From Megaustenia siamemsis (taxonomy: Eukaryota; Mollusca; Gastropoda; Stylommatophora; Ariophantidae), in contig JAVIAB010000160.1 of the NCBI GenBank assembly GCA_032433765.1, positions 19,108,049 to 19,172,048 of the forward strand: a stretch of 64,000 nucleotides of DNA. Reading direction: 5' to 3'. The translations under genes and the position numbers were made by a program. Below the pieces are notes generated by a model. That model saw only the letters and a program-made list of their open reading frames with translations. It had not been told where the DNA came from and searched no databases. Of the stretch, positions 10,367 to 21,417 are shown one piece after another (the stretch's first letter is position 1; every line of letters begins with the position of its first letter).

Positions 10367-10690
10367 ATGAGGAGCACAATCTCACAAACAGCAAGGAAGA
10401 AAATCGATTCAATCGAAACAGAATGCTACAGAGAAATCCTCAAGATACATTGTATAATGAAAAAAGAGCAAAGAAGACATATTAAAATACTTAAACATTT
10501 TCAAGAACTGACTTATAAACACCTTTCTACAGTGGAAATTGACATACTATGGCTACGTCAAAAGACACAGCGGTCTGCAAAGAACAAAAATGGAAGGCAT
10601 AGTTTCTGGGACGACGCGTCAGGGGCAGACCAAGAAGACGGTGGTTTCAAGACATTAAGGAGATTCTGAACATGAGATCCAGAACAGATC
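10367..10690 (+). mobile_element. LINE-F C-terminal fragment
   Basis: Frameshifted pieces give KKIDSIETECYREILKI, then H-S-G-L-Q-R-T-K-M-E-G-type sequence near 10570 and R-G-R-P-R-R-R-W-F-Q-D-I-K-E-I-L near 10620-10670. G-R-P-R-x-R-W is the hallmark of LINE post-RT tails. At least two frameshifts are present. Confidence 0.7.
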
Positions 10691-10897
10691 CTGAAGAATA
10701 GAAAAAGTGGGAGATCTGGTTAGAGCCAGATATTCTTTCAGACGGATCGTTTTTGAATGCCTGGTACATCTGGAGTCATTTAAATGCTTATGTCCATGTC
10801 TTGACTGCAGAGTGGAAAAACTCGCCAAATATGAGGTTGTTATAGAGATAACATTGAACGTTTTCAAACCTGAAGTTGCACCGATTTATAACAGTAA

Positions 10898-11315
10898 AGT
10901 AACAAATAGAGCTCCCGTCACGCCAAGTGGCGTATAGGGAATATGGTGTTAGTGACTATAGATTTTACAGACCTTCAGCACATGATTTTTGGGGAAATGT
11001 GGTCGGTATTACGTCCGTGCCGCTTTACTTTCCCAGAAAAAAATCTGGTACCCATTTAAGGCTGGGTGAACCCCCGTCACGCCACGTGACGTATAGGGAA
11101 TATGGTGTTAGTGACTATAAATTTTACAGACCTTCGGCACATGATTTTTGGATAATGTGGTCGGTATTACGCCCGTGCCGCTTTACTTTCCCAGAAAAAA
11201 AATCTGGTATCCATTTAAGGCTGGGTGAACCCGGAAGCCGTCGGTTGGGATCGAACCCTGCCTCTGTCCTTTGTAGTCCAGTTAACTAACCATTGAGCTA
11301 TCGCGGCTCCCTACA
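10898..11315 (-). mobile_element. SINE1 with duplicated body, single TSD pair
   Basis: One complete minus-strand SINE1 (about 11074-11311, with head at the right) is followed head-to-tail by a second body (10914-11073) that lacks its head. The composite is flanked by one exact 11-base duplication, tataacagtaa, at 10887-10897 and 11316-11326. The junction joins ggctgggtgaaccc directly to cccgtcacgcc. Open frames here (10927-11289) are not genes. Confidence 0.85.
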
Positions 11316-11734
11316 TATAACAGTAACATAGGGCATTTTGCAGTAGAGTTGATGTACAGGGGAGTAGGGAGGACGAGGATGTGAACACAATGATGAACAC
11401 AAACAGGAACTTTGGCTATGTCCAGTTTATAACACTTTAGCTGGAATAAAAAAAAAAATTTAATAGACGTGGGTAATAACAGTGGAAGCAAGAAATGACG
11501 AAACGTGCAAAACCCTAAATTTTAATTGAAAAAAACAAACAAACACTGGAAATGTTGTCCAATAAAATGGAAACCTCTAGAATGATCGTGTAAGCAGAAA
11601 AGTTAAAGTCACTGCTGGAAAGGGAATCATAAATTGAGAGATATTTATTTGACAGATTTTGTTCATAGGAAAAATAGAAGAAAGATAATAAGAATAATAT
11701 TATATTACAAGTGAAATAATGCAAACGTTATCCT

Positions 11735-11781
11735 CAAACATCCACTAAATAGCACAAACATCATCCACTAAATAGTACAAA
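11735..11781. repeat. 24-bp minisatellite, left part
   Basis: Two units of catccactaaatagtacaaa type. The same array resumes at 13787, on the other side of the LINE-A1 insertion. Confidence 0.8.
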
Positions 11782-13786
11782 CATCACAATTCAGAACCGG
11801 TACAATGCAATAGAGAAGATACAAAGCATTGATGAACAGTGGGAAATGCTAAAAGAATCAATGCAACAAACATACCACCAGTGAGGACAAATTCAAGAAA
11901 GAAATGGATGACAGATGACATTTTGCAGCTAATGGATACAACAAGAAGAAATAAAGAAAATAAATATGAGTATAAAAGATTAAATAAAGAAATTGTAGTA
12001 AAATGCAATGAAGCAAAAGAAGCATGGCTAAAAGAGAGATGCAAAGAGATTGCATTGCAACAAAAAGGAGATGCTAAAACTATATACAAACAAATTGAGG
12101 AATTAACAGGAAGTAAAACGTAATAAAACAAAATGGATGTCTAAGATCAAAGGAAGGAGAACTGTTGATTGATCAAGAAAACATAAGGGAACGATGGACA
12201 GAATACATTAAAGATCTTTATAATGATGAACGAACGGAAGTAAATATAAAAGATAATGGAGAAGGACCAGAAATACTCAGAGAAGAAGTGGAAGATGCCT
12301 GGCGCAATATGAAAGCAGGCAAAACTCCTTGACCAGATAATATAACTAAAGAAGAGATTGAAGCCATGGGTGATTTTGGAATAGAAATAATAACAAAAAT
12401 ATTGAATGATATCTACAACAGCGGATATATACCAGACGACATGCTCAAATCAATATTTATAGCCCTACCAAAGAAATCGGGTGCGATTGAATGAGATAAT
12501 CATCGCACAATAAGCCTTATGAGTCATATGACTAAGATATTACTAAGAATCATCATGCGAAGAGTGCGAAACAAAATCAGTCCAGAAATTAGCGATGGAC
12601 AGTGTGGTTTTGTTAGAGATAAAGGGACAAGCAATGCCATTTATATCATAAGATCTTTAGTAGAAAGAGCCATAGAGGTGAAAACAGATCTATACCTATG
12701 TTTCATAGATTACACCAAGGCATTTGACAAAGTAAAGCACCAAGAAATAATCAAAATTTTTAGAAAGCATAAACGTAGACAGCAAAGATCTAAGAACAAT
12801 AAAGAACATGTACTGGCAACAAACAGCGGCCATAATAACTGGAAACCAATTGGGAATGTTTCAACAAATAAAACAGGGTGTTAGACAAGGTTGTGTGCTA
12901 TCACCAGACTTGTTTAATATTTATAGTGAGATTATTTTAAGATCCATAAGGGACATGCCTGGAATAACAATTGGAGGTCACAATATAAACAATCTAATGT
13001 ATGCTGATGATACAGTCTTAATCACTAAGAGTGAAAATGAGTCACAAGAAATGTTGGAAATTATAGTGAAAGAAAGCCAAAATAAAGGACTCAGCCTAAA
13101 TAGCAAAAAATACAGAGGTAATGGTAACAACAAAGAAAAAGTCATCACCTCAGTGCAAAATAATGACAAGTGGAACAATATTAAAACAGGTAAATTAGTT
13201 TAAATATTTGGGAACTTTGTTAATCTCAGACGGAAGATGTACAAAAGAGGTGAGATGTAGAATGGCTCAGGCAAACGCAGCTTTCCAAAAATGAGGAAGA
13301 TACTATGCAATCCATTTCTGACAATAGAAACAAGAAAAAGAGTTCTTGAATGGTATGTAGAGCCAGTCTTAACAAATGGATGCGAATCATGGACAATAGA
13401 ACAACAGGCAAGAAAATCACTGGAGTCTATAAAAATGTGGTTTTACAGAAGAATGTTGAGAGTACCATGGACAGCTAAGAAGAGTAATGAAGATATTCTG
13501 AGAGATGTCAAAGCAAAATGAGAACTAATCTCAATATTAGTAAGAAACAATCATCATTTTTTGCCATGTAATGAGAAGAGAACAACTGGAATATATTGTA
13601 ACAACTAGAAAATTGAGGGACGAAGAGATAGAGGGAAGCAAAGAGAAAAAATAACAGACAGCTTAAGAGAATGGCTTGGCAGAAGGTCAACAACAGAAAT
13701 AATAAATAGCTGCCGACATCGAAAGTTGTGGAGAGACATGATCACCTACGCCCTAGGCCCGGTACTTGATGATGATGAGTAAAAAC
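11782..13786 (+). mobile_element. LINE-A1, longest copy, RT core present but broken
   Basis: A 5'-truncated non-LTR retrotransposon starting inside the endonuclease-RT linker (ITIQNRYNAIEKIQSIDE). The linker frame is 11839-12123. RT pieces follow: L-P-K-K-S-G-A-I-E near 12470, F-V-R-D-K-G-T-S-N-A near 12610, motif [13 protein letters not shown] near 12700, motif [12 protein letters not shown] near 12880, and the catalytic motif C N-N-L-M-Y-A-D-D-T-V near 13000. The thumb and tail follow (NGCESWTIEQQARKSLE; R-E-W-L-G-R-R-S-T-T-E). It ends in a GATGATGATG tail. Stops near 12332 and 12495 and frameshifts near 12790, 13200 and 13520 make it inactive. The short GAT tail suggests the RTE clade, which is an inference. 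Confidence 0.9.
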
Positions 13787-14060
13787 ATTATCCACTAAAT
13801 AACACAAACATTATCAAGACAACGATCTAAACAAAATCCCCCAACACTACGGGGTCTCCACTAAACAATATATCAAATATACACATACACAGTACAGAAA
13901 GGGCAACATCATATTGCAAACATGCACAATGATAAAAGGACCATCCACATAATAATGCAAACGTTATCCACAAAATAATACAAACATTATCCAGAAAATA
14001 ATACAAACATTATCCACAAAATAATACAAATGTTATCCACAAACGATACAAGAGTTGTCA
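13787..14060. repeat. 24-bp minisatellite, right part
   Basis: Units such as attatccacaaaataatac plus aaac repeat at 24-bp spacing, most regular at 13930-14045. Continuity with 11735-11781 shows that the LINE inserted into a pre-existing array. Confidence 0.8.
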
Positions 14061-15010
14061 ACAACAAATGATGATCTTCAATCACAAAATGCAATCACCA
14101 ATTACAAAACATTAGGAAACGTATTGATACAACTATACCAAAAAATGTGCACTAAACAAACACGCACATTATCCACAAACTCTATAATAATCTTAATCAA
14201 CAAGAAGAAAACAGTCACAAAATAAGTGAAATCCAAGCTAAAACAGTCTCCATACATTAACTTTGAAGCAAAACCAACAGAAAGTGCAAGATTACACTTT
14301 AACAAAATATGAACACAATAAATGGAATCATATTCAACACAAACAAAACCCTATCAAAAAAATAACATGAAAAAAGATAGAAATGAATAAAAATTGTTTA
14401 GTTATATTCTTGATTACACACTCAATTACCATAACTGCAAAAAGAAGAGAGAGAAAAAATAACAATTAGATATAAACTCCAAATAATTAGAAACCACATT
14501 TCTAAAACTGGATATGAAAAGAACAAAGAAGTGATAACAAAGATAAAAGAAAAGATAAAAGAATCTCCAATTGCAGACATCGATAAAGCACAATGACACA
14601 TTGTCGATCAGTGATCTATTATTAACATCAATCGTGAAACCTTTTATCAATGAAACAACAACATTACAGAGAATTTGAAAGGATAGCATATTTTTGTAGA
14701 AAATATTGCCATAATGGGGGTTGGGATTAGAAACAGTCTATCTTGATATATCTTTGATTTGTATCATAGATCGACAATCGTCAGCATATATTTTATAGGA
14801 AAATAATCATTTTTATGAAATGAAAGTTTTATATAAAAGATTTGTTCGCTTTCAAATTATAAGCTTATCTTAAATGGAGTTTTTTATTTTTGTTTTTATT
14901 TTTAGTAAATGAACGATTTTATTGTTGCTGCAATTGCAAATTATGTTTCATTTTAAGGATAAACTTAATTAAGTTCTATTCAAACGAAATATAATGTATG
15001 ATATACAAAT
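14061..15010. other. AT-rich spacer
   Basis: No coding, tRNA-like or tandem signal is seen. Minus-strand frames at 14102-14305 and 14426-14689 are low-complexity and unconvincing. Confidence 0.4.
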
Positions 15011-15011
15011 A

Positions 15012-15256
15012 AACTTCTTAAATTGTAAGTTTTGTTTACAGCAAACTAAATACTAAACTAATGTCACTGCTATTCTTAAATTGTAAGTTTAGTTTACAGC
15101 AAACTAGATACTAAACTATTATCACTGTTATTCTTAAATTGTAAGTTTAGTTTACAGCTAACTAGATACTAAACTATTATCACTGCTATTCTTAAATTGT
15201 AAGTTTAGTTTACAGCAAACTAGATGCTAAACTATTATCACTGTTATTCTTAAATA
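15012..15256. repeat. 58-bp tandem repeat
   Basis: Four units at 58-bp spacing share ttcttaaattgtaagttt, agtttacagcaaactagat and actaaactattatcactg. The first unit is the most diverged. Confidence 0.9.
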
Positions 15257-15594
15257 CAGTTAGCAGACATCTGTAAATAATACTCCACGTGATTAAAATA
15301 ATTAAACTATAGTCTTTCCACTAACGAATATTCAACCTTTCATACTTAGCACAATTTTAGTAACTGTAGTCACAGTAACATTGTGTAACTAACACAGGCT
15401 AACATTTCAATTGGAAATAAAAGTTACAATACTTAAAAAAATTATAAAATTAAATGAAATTTCTTTTTGTTTAATGAAGCTATTAAATCTGTCTGATGTT
15501 GGAAACTAAATAATGGACATTTCTTTATTACGTACAAGTAATAATATAATTATATTTATTATACTACAAATTCAAGTAAATTAATATATTTCAT

Positions 15595-15965
15595 CATCAA
15601 CATGTGCCATACCGGTTGGATTATGCGATCATGTCCTTCTATCTTCTATTAATCTTCTATCCAAAGTGCATAGTATCAAATCTGTGGTTGACTGTTTTCC
15701 ATGCCATGACACCAGGCTGTCTAGTATTTTCTCTCTTTGTCGTCCGCGATCTCTTTTTCATAGGTATTTGATCAGTTGTAACTAAGTATTCCAACTTTCT
15801 ACTTCTAACGATGTGCCCAAAAAATATTGATTGTTTCTTTTTCTTAGGAGCTCCCTTTTTGTGTTGGCCTCTTTTGAGAATTTCCTGCTGGTCTTTTTAG
15901 CTGTCCAGGGAACTTTCAACATTCTTATGAGAAACCCCATCTCTGTGGCCTCTAATCGTCTTTAA
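15595..15965 (-). mobile_element. LINE-A2 3' fragment
   Basis: The minus strand matches the A2 tail (compare 7493-7868), including the regions for W-H-G-K-Q-S and R-D-R-G-R-Q-R-E-K and the CATCATCAA tail at the left end. Indels break the frame. Confidence 0.75.
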
Positions 15966-16329
15966 TACATTTACTATGATCTATTTTGTTTACCATTTTA
16001 CGATTTACTATTTAAATAATCAGTAGAGTGTCGCCCATTTTTTCTTTTCTTTCTATTATGGATATAAGCCATACATTTCCTCTTGTGAAACGTTTGATTA
16101 GATTTCAATAACTGAAAATGATTGAACTGTACTCTTTGATTCTTTGTTGAGAGGCGCGGTTTATGAGTGATGCCACTAGTTAGTGGGCGCATGGGTGTTC
16201 AGTAGAAGAATTTCTTGTGCTTCTATTGTATCCAGGATATACACATTACATTTATAATCGAGTATAACAGAAAAAAGTTGATCACTTAGTCCTATATAGA
16301 TTCAATGTTAAAACTACAAAGTTCAGGCA
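15966..16329. other. spacer
   Basis: A weak minus-strand frame (15998-16192) has no recognisable motif. Nothing else is seen. Confidence 0.35.
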
Positions 16330-16960
16330 TTCATCAACATCATCATCATCATCATCATCATCAACAACAACAAGTATCGTGCCTGCTGGCGTAGGTGATC
16401 ATGTCTCTCAATAAATTTCGATCTCGACAAGTATTTATCATTTCCGCTGTTGACCTTCTGCCAAGCCATTCTCTTAAGCTGTCTTGTATCTTTTCTCTTT
16501 GTTTTTCTCTGTCTCTTCGTCCCTCAATTTTTCTAGTTTTTACAATATACTCCAGCTGTTCCCTTCTCATTACATGGCCAAAAAATGATGATTGTTTCTT
16601 ACTAATATTGGAAATTAGCTCTCTTTTTGTGTTGGCCTCTTTCAGAACGTTTTCGTTACTCTTCTTAGCTGTCCATGGTATTTTCAACACTCTTCTGTAA
16701 AGCCACATTTCTACAACCTCCAGTGATTTTCTTGTATGTTGTCCTATTGTCCACGATTCACATCCATATGTTAAGACTGGCGCTACATAACATTTACGAA
16801 CTCTTTCTCTTGTTTCTATTGTCAAAAATGGATTGCACATTATCTTCCTAATTTTTTGGAAACCTGTTTTTGCCTGATCTATTCTGCATCTCACCTCTGT
16901 TGTACATCTTCCATCTGACGTTAACATTGTTCACAGATATTTAAATTCATTTACCTGTAT
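16330..16960 (-). mobile_element. LINE-A1 C-terminal region, long open frame
   Basis: A 188-residue uninterrupted frame (16361-16927) covers the region after the catalytic RT motif: M-L-T-S-D-G-R-C-T-T-E-V-R-C-R, LCNP-type segment I-M-C-N-P-F-L-T-I-E-T-R, L-T-Y-G-C-E-S-W-T-I-G-Q, W-T-A-K-K-S-N-E-N-V, S-S-F-F-G-H-V-M-R-R-E and R-E-W-L-G-R-R-S-T-A-E. The 3' end is a CAT/CAA (antisense ATG/TTG) tail at 16333-16375. Long openness suggests a young copy, but the catalytic core is missing. Confidence 0.85.
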
Positions 16961-17289
16961 TAATATTGTTCCACTTGTCTTTATTGTTCATGCATTAACT
17001 AGAAACATTCCTATGTGTTCAAAACAAGATTAACAATCTGGCAAAGTAAATAATCACAGCCTTCTAGACACCAACTAGAGATAGGGAACACGTCTTCTCC
17101 TATCAAAAAATATTTAATTGTGACGATATGCTAATGGTGCCTTAACACTGGCAGAGAGTCGAGAATATCGACAACTAATTACAAAATAAATAAAACAAAG
17201 AAAGAATTTAGTTTTGATATAATTATTAAAATGACTAAAATTATTATTTTATAAGTAGAGAAAACAGAAACAAGTATACAAGTGAATAT
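16961..17289. other. spacer
   Basis: Right of 16960 the LINE-A1 similarity fades, and no other feature is seen. Confidence 0.35.
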
Positions 17290-18065
17290 GGAAGCTGATA
17301 GAAAGAACCCAGAAATAGGTCAAGCATAGCTATCTTGGACATGCTATAACAAATGATGCAAAATGTCAGACAGAAATAAACAAAAGAATAGGAATGCGAT
17401 AAGAAATTTTAACAACATGACAAATATAATCGCGTCAAAACAGACACCATTAGAGCTAAAACTACGAATTATAACATATTTTATTTAATCAACATATATG
17501 TATGGTGCAGAAACGTGGACATTAAATAAGAAAACAGAGTAGAAAATGTAAACCTTTGAAATGTGGATCTATACGAAAGTGGGGAAAATTTGATGGTAGG
17601 AAAAGAAGACAAACAAAGAAGTTCTGAATCAGCTGAGAAAAAAAAAAAACACCTAGTTAACACATTTCAAAAGAGAAAACTGACATTTTTTGGACATGTG
17701 AAGAGACATAATACCCTTCTAAAAGTCATCTTGGATGTGAAGAGACATAATACCCTTCTAAAAGTCATCTTGGATGTGAAGAGACATAATACCCTTCTAA
17801 AAGTCATCTTGGATGTGAAGAGACATAATACCCTTCTATAAGTCATCTTGGATGTGAAGAGACATAATACCCTTCTATAAGTCATCTTGGAAGGGAAGGT
17901 ACAATGTAGACGAGACCAGAGATAGGCCAAGACTTAAGTGGACTGATAGCATCTAGAGATGGACAGGTGAACCTATGACAACATGCACCATCAAGACAAG
18001 AGACAGAGTAGAATAGCGCTCTATGGTAGCCAACTTCGATGTGAAGGCGTCACCCAATGAATGAA
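17290..18065 (+). mobile_element. LINE-B degenerate copy
   Basis: Frameshifted matches to the cleaner copy at 21418-22243 run in order: H-A-I-T-N-D-A-K-C-Q-T-E-I-N-K-R-I-G near 17340, Y-G-A-E-T-W-T-L-N-K-K-T-E near 17500, LTFFGHVKRHNTLLKVIL near 17680, then W-T-type tail, and it ends in a GAATGAATGA tail. An in-frame 39-bp expansion lies inside (17690-17890). Confidence 0.75.
17690..17890 (+). repeat. 39-bp in-frame tandem repeat inside LINE-B
   Basis: Five units of 39 bases (gtgaagagacataataccct followed by tctaaaagtcatcttggat) each encode a 13-residue segment, V-K-R-H-N-T-L-L-K-V-I-L-D. The last two units carry a T change that creates a stop (ttctataag). Other LINE-B copies have one unit. 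Confidence 0.92.
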
Positions 18066-18319
18066 TGACGACTGGACACCCAGTCGATAAGTTCTACAAG
18101 TAAAATGGGCAGGATACTCTATTAAAGCAAGAAGGAAACTTCCTGTCGTCACAAAAAAGCCGTTTTCTCACGAATTAAAATGATTTATTCTATGACCTGT
18201 AACCCAAGTAGTCGGCACCAGGCCGCGTTTGGTTCCATGAACTACCAGCTCTTGATTTCACTGAAACATATGTCCTGAAGATATGTCCTTTGTAAAGGAA
18301 GGACCGCCAAGTGTCGTGA
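18066..18319. other. spacer
   Basis: No feature recognised. Confidence 0.35.
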
Positions 18320-19090
18320 AGACCAAAGTACTCACTCTAAGATGTAACACCTCGTGTCGTGAAGACCAAAGTACTCTAAGATGTGACGTCTAGTGTCATG
18401 AAGACCAGAGTACTCTAAGATGTGACGCCTAGTGTTGTGAAGACCAAAGTACTCTAAGATGTAACACCTCGTGTCGTGAAGACCAAAGTACGCTAAGATG
18501 TGACGCCTAGTGTTGTGAAGACCAAAGTACTCTAAGATGTGACGCCTAGTGTTGTGAAGACCAAAGTACTCTAAGATGTGACACCTAGTGTTGTGAAGAC
18601 CAAAGTACTCTAAGATGTGACGCCTAGTGTTGTGAAGACCAAAGTACTCTAAGATGTGACGCCTAGGTCATGAAGACCAAAGTACTCTAAGATGTGACGC
18701 CTAGTGTTGTGAAGACCAAAGTACTCTAAGATGTGACGCCTAGGTCATGAAGACCAAAGTAGTCTAAGATGTGACGCCTCGTGTCAAGAAGACCAAAGTA
18801 CTCTAGGATATGCCATCTAGTGTTATGAATACTAAATTACTCTAAGATGATGTGATGCCTAGCATCAGGAACACTAAAGTACTCTAAGATATATGACGCC
18901 TGGTGCCATGAACACCAAAGTATTCTAAAGATATATGACGTCTGGTGTCATGAACACCAAAGTACTCTAAAGATATATGACGCCTGGTGCCATGAACACC
19001 AAAGTACTCTAAAAATATATGACGCCTGGTGCCATGAACACCAAAGTACTCTAAAGATATATGACGCCTGGTGCCATGAACACCAAAATA
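18320..19090. repeat. 39-bp then 42-bp related satellite array
   Basis: About thirteen 39-bp units (gaccaaagtactctaagatg, tgacgcctagtgttgtgaa) grade at about 18830 into six or so 42-bp units (atatatgacgcctggtgcca, tgaacaccaaagtactctaa). The two forms are clearly homologous, with an atat insertion and gaagac to gaacac change. Confidence 0.93.
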
Positions 19091-19439
19091 CTCTAAAGAA
19101 AAGTTGAGACATATATGACAACCGTTGAAGAGATATAGACACTAAAAGTAACACCATACTCCCTATACATCACAATAGGAATCAGGACGAATTCATTCTT
19201 ATTTTTTATTTATTTATTTTTTTTTTTTTTGCTACAGTAGAGACTTCTTGTAAAAAAAACTTCATTCAAATCTAGAATTACGCTGAACATAATGTGCACG
19301 AGTGGGCAGTTACGGTTTATTGATTCAATAGCAATAATACACTAGCAATTATTGTTATTAATTTTTGTTTGCATTTTACATATCAATAATACTATGAGTT
19401 ATTATTTTACATTAACATACAGTAGTAATTTTTTACATA
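19091..19439. other. AT-rich spacer
   Basis: A T-rich tract near 19200-19230. No gene is seen. Confidence 0.35.
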
Positions 19440-19785
19440 ACAATGATTATTTATTGTGATATTCATTGTGATATTTTCTATTTAACTATGATTATTCATT
19501 GTGATATTTCTATTAACTATGATTATTTATTGTGATATTTTCTATTTAACTATGATTATTTATTGTGATATTTCTATTAACTATGATTATTTATTGTGAT
19601 ATTTTCTATTTAACTATGATTATTCATTGTGATATTTCTATTAACTATGATTATTCATTGTGATATTTCTATTTAAATATGATTATTAATTGTGATATTT
19701 CTATTTAACTATGATTATTCATCGTGATAATTCTATTTAACTATGATTATTCATTGTGCTATTTCTATTTAAATATATATAGAAA
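19440..19785. repeat. 31-34 bp AT-rich tandem repeat
   Basis: Ten or so units of ctatgattatttattgtgat plus atttctattta, varying by a few bases. Confidence 0.88.
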
Positions 19786-19907
19786 TGTCATGTTATACTT
19801 ATTAGTACGTACTTAGATTACTATGTATTTTTCACATTAAAAAAATATTACATTTGTGATAAATATTCGTAAGTGATAAGTTATGCTTTTACACGTATGC
19901 TGTATTA

Positions 19908-19955
<48 letters not shown>

Positions 19956-19983
19956 TTATATACCAATATATCGTATATTTATA

Positions 19984-20022
<39 letters not shown>
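19908..20022. repeat. CT and AT microsatellites
   Basis: (CT)n at about 19908-19952 and (AT)n at about 19985-20020. Confidence 0.9.
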
Positions 20023-20109
20023 TTATAAAATTTATATTAATTTATGTAAAATTTTAAAACATTATGGTATTAATTATATAATAATTCAATCAATATCTGA
20101 CACTTGTGT

Positions 20110-20744
20110 GTAAGTGATTCTTTTAGTTACAGCACTATCGTATTTATATTGTAATCCGTATATCGATACTTACAGTGCTACTACCGTCTCAAAAAGCCAA
20201 CCACGGCTGATAAAAAACTCCACCGTGCCGTCTCTCATAAAGCCATTGAGTCTCAGAAGGAATGAGACGATTTGTGAGTACTGCGGTAATGTTTCTATTC
20301 TCCTAGTACCATTAAACCTACCGTAATCACTCGCACCCATCCCTCGCTTCCCTCCTCCCACTCTGGCGGCGCTAAGGACAGGTATTCCTGCTCGTTGGCT
20401 TGTCCAGCCCTCAGAGTTACCTCGCTAGCTCGCCCCTCCAGCTCGCGCCTGATCCTCTACGGCTACACAGCACACAGGCGCAAGCAAGCAGTGAGATCGT
20501 GATGTTAGACAAAGCCCTGAAATGTTTCGCCTTCTGTTCTCTATTAACTTGTCGCCCGTTCAGTTCCGTTCATTCTGTGTTCATGTGAAAGGGGTAGCGT
20601 ACCTACTCACAGAGCTTACTCCCAGGCATAAACAGATATATATCCTCCGTCCGAGTTGCGAAACTTCGACTTATTATGTCTCGACTTACGACAGTCTGTA
20701 CACATCTATAAAAAAACAGTATATAATTTCTTCTTCATACCTTC
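20110..20744. other. less AT-rich segment, no gene recognised
   Basis: Base composition is visibly less AT-rich at 20180-20480 than around it, and short frames exist on both strands (20114-20326 plus, 20170-20361 minus). None has a recognisable motif, start context or splice pattern that I can defend. Confidence 0.3.
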
Positions 20745-21130
20745 CTCAATTTACAGCGCAGAGAGCGTATAATTTGCGGTCTTTTGCTATGCTTTTCGCC
20801 TCTCCTACTGTTATATTTGCTATTCTTTTCGCCTCTCATACTGTTATATTTACTATTATTTTCGCCTCTCCTACTGTTATATTTGCTAATATTTGTAATA
20901 TTCTTTCAATTCATCTTTTTCGTGGTTAGCCCTTGAGTCTGTTCAAACAGCGTTTATTAAAGGCTCGTTGTGCAGTGTTTTCATCTTTATATCTTATCAC
21001 GAGGCCAATCCATTGTATCTGTTGTTTATTTATGTATTCTATAGCGGGAATTATTCCTAGCACTTTTTTTTTCTCAGCTCTTCATTTCCGATCGTATCTC
21101 TCAAATAGTTTGCTGTCATTCCTCTAGCAC
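20745..21130 (-). mobile_element. LINE-C C-terminal fragment
   Basis: On the minus strand the ordered matches are N-N-R-Y-N-G-L-A-type sequence, then an R-K-R-x-I-E-R-I-L segment and N-I-T-V-G-E-A-K, ending at K-D-R-K-L-Y near 20770. The equivalent region in cleaner copies (52150-52452) reads KGRPRKRWIKGILESL and I-T-P-E-E-A-N-R-R-A-K. Several stops. The segment before the end is tandemly triplicated. Confidence 0.65.
20785..20895 (-). repeat. 33-bp in-frame triplication inside LINE-C
   Basis: Three 33-base units each encode N-I-T-V-G-E-A-K plus three residues (an 11-residue period) on the minus strand. Other LINE-C copies have a single unit at the same place. Confidence 0.85.
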
Positions 21131-21405
21131 ACAGTAATAGCTGAATAAACTACAAGGCAGATAGAACGAAACCTACACACTTCTAACTGTAAATGTTTAG
21201 CTTTGAAAGTTCGCACTACACGCTGTGTTATGACACTGATATCAATTAACTTGCAAGCCTTTCCTTTGAGACATATCCACCTGCATTTAAAAAGAAAATA
21301 TTATTTATAACGTCACAATTAGTGACGATTAGCCTTTACACGGAGCAGCTTGAGACGTTTCGATTTGTCACTCTTCTCATCTATCACACTTTTTAGCTGG
21401 ACTCT
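21131..21405. other. spacer
   Basis: No feature recognised before the LINE-B target-site duplication. Confidence 0.3.
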
Positions 21406-21417
21406 ATATCAGACTTT

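Noticed and set aside
10927..11289. 120-residue ORF with an internal repeat
   Set aside because: It is the duplicated SINE1 body read through.
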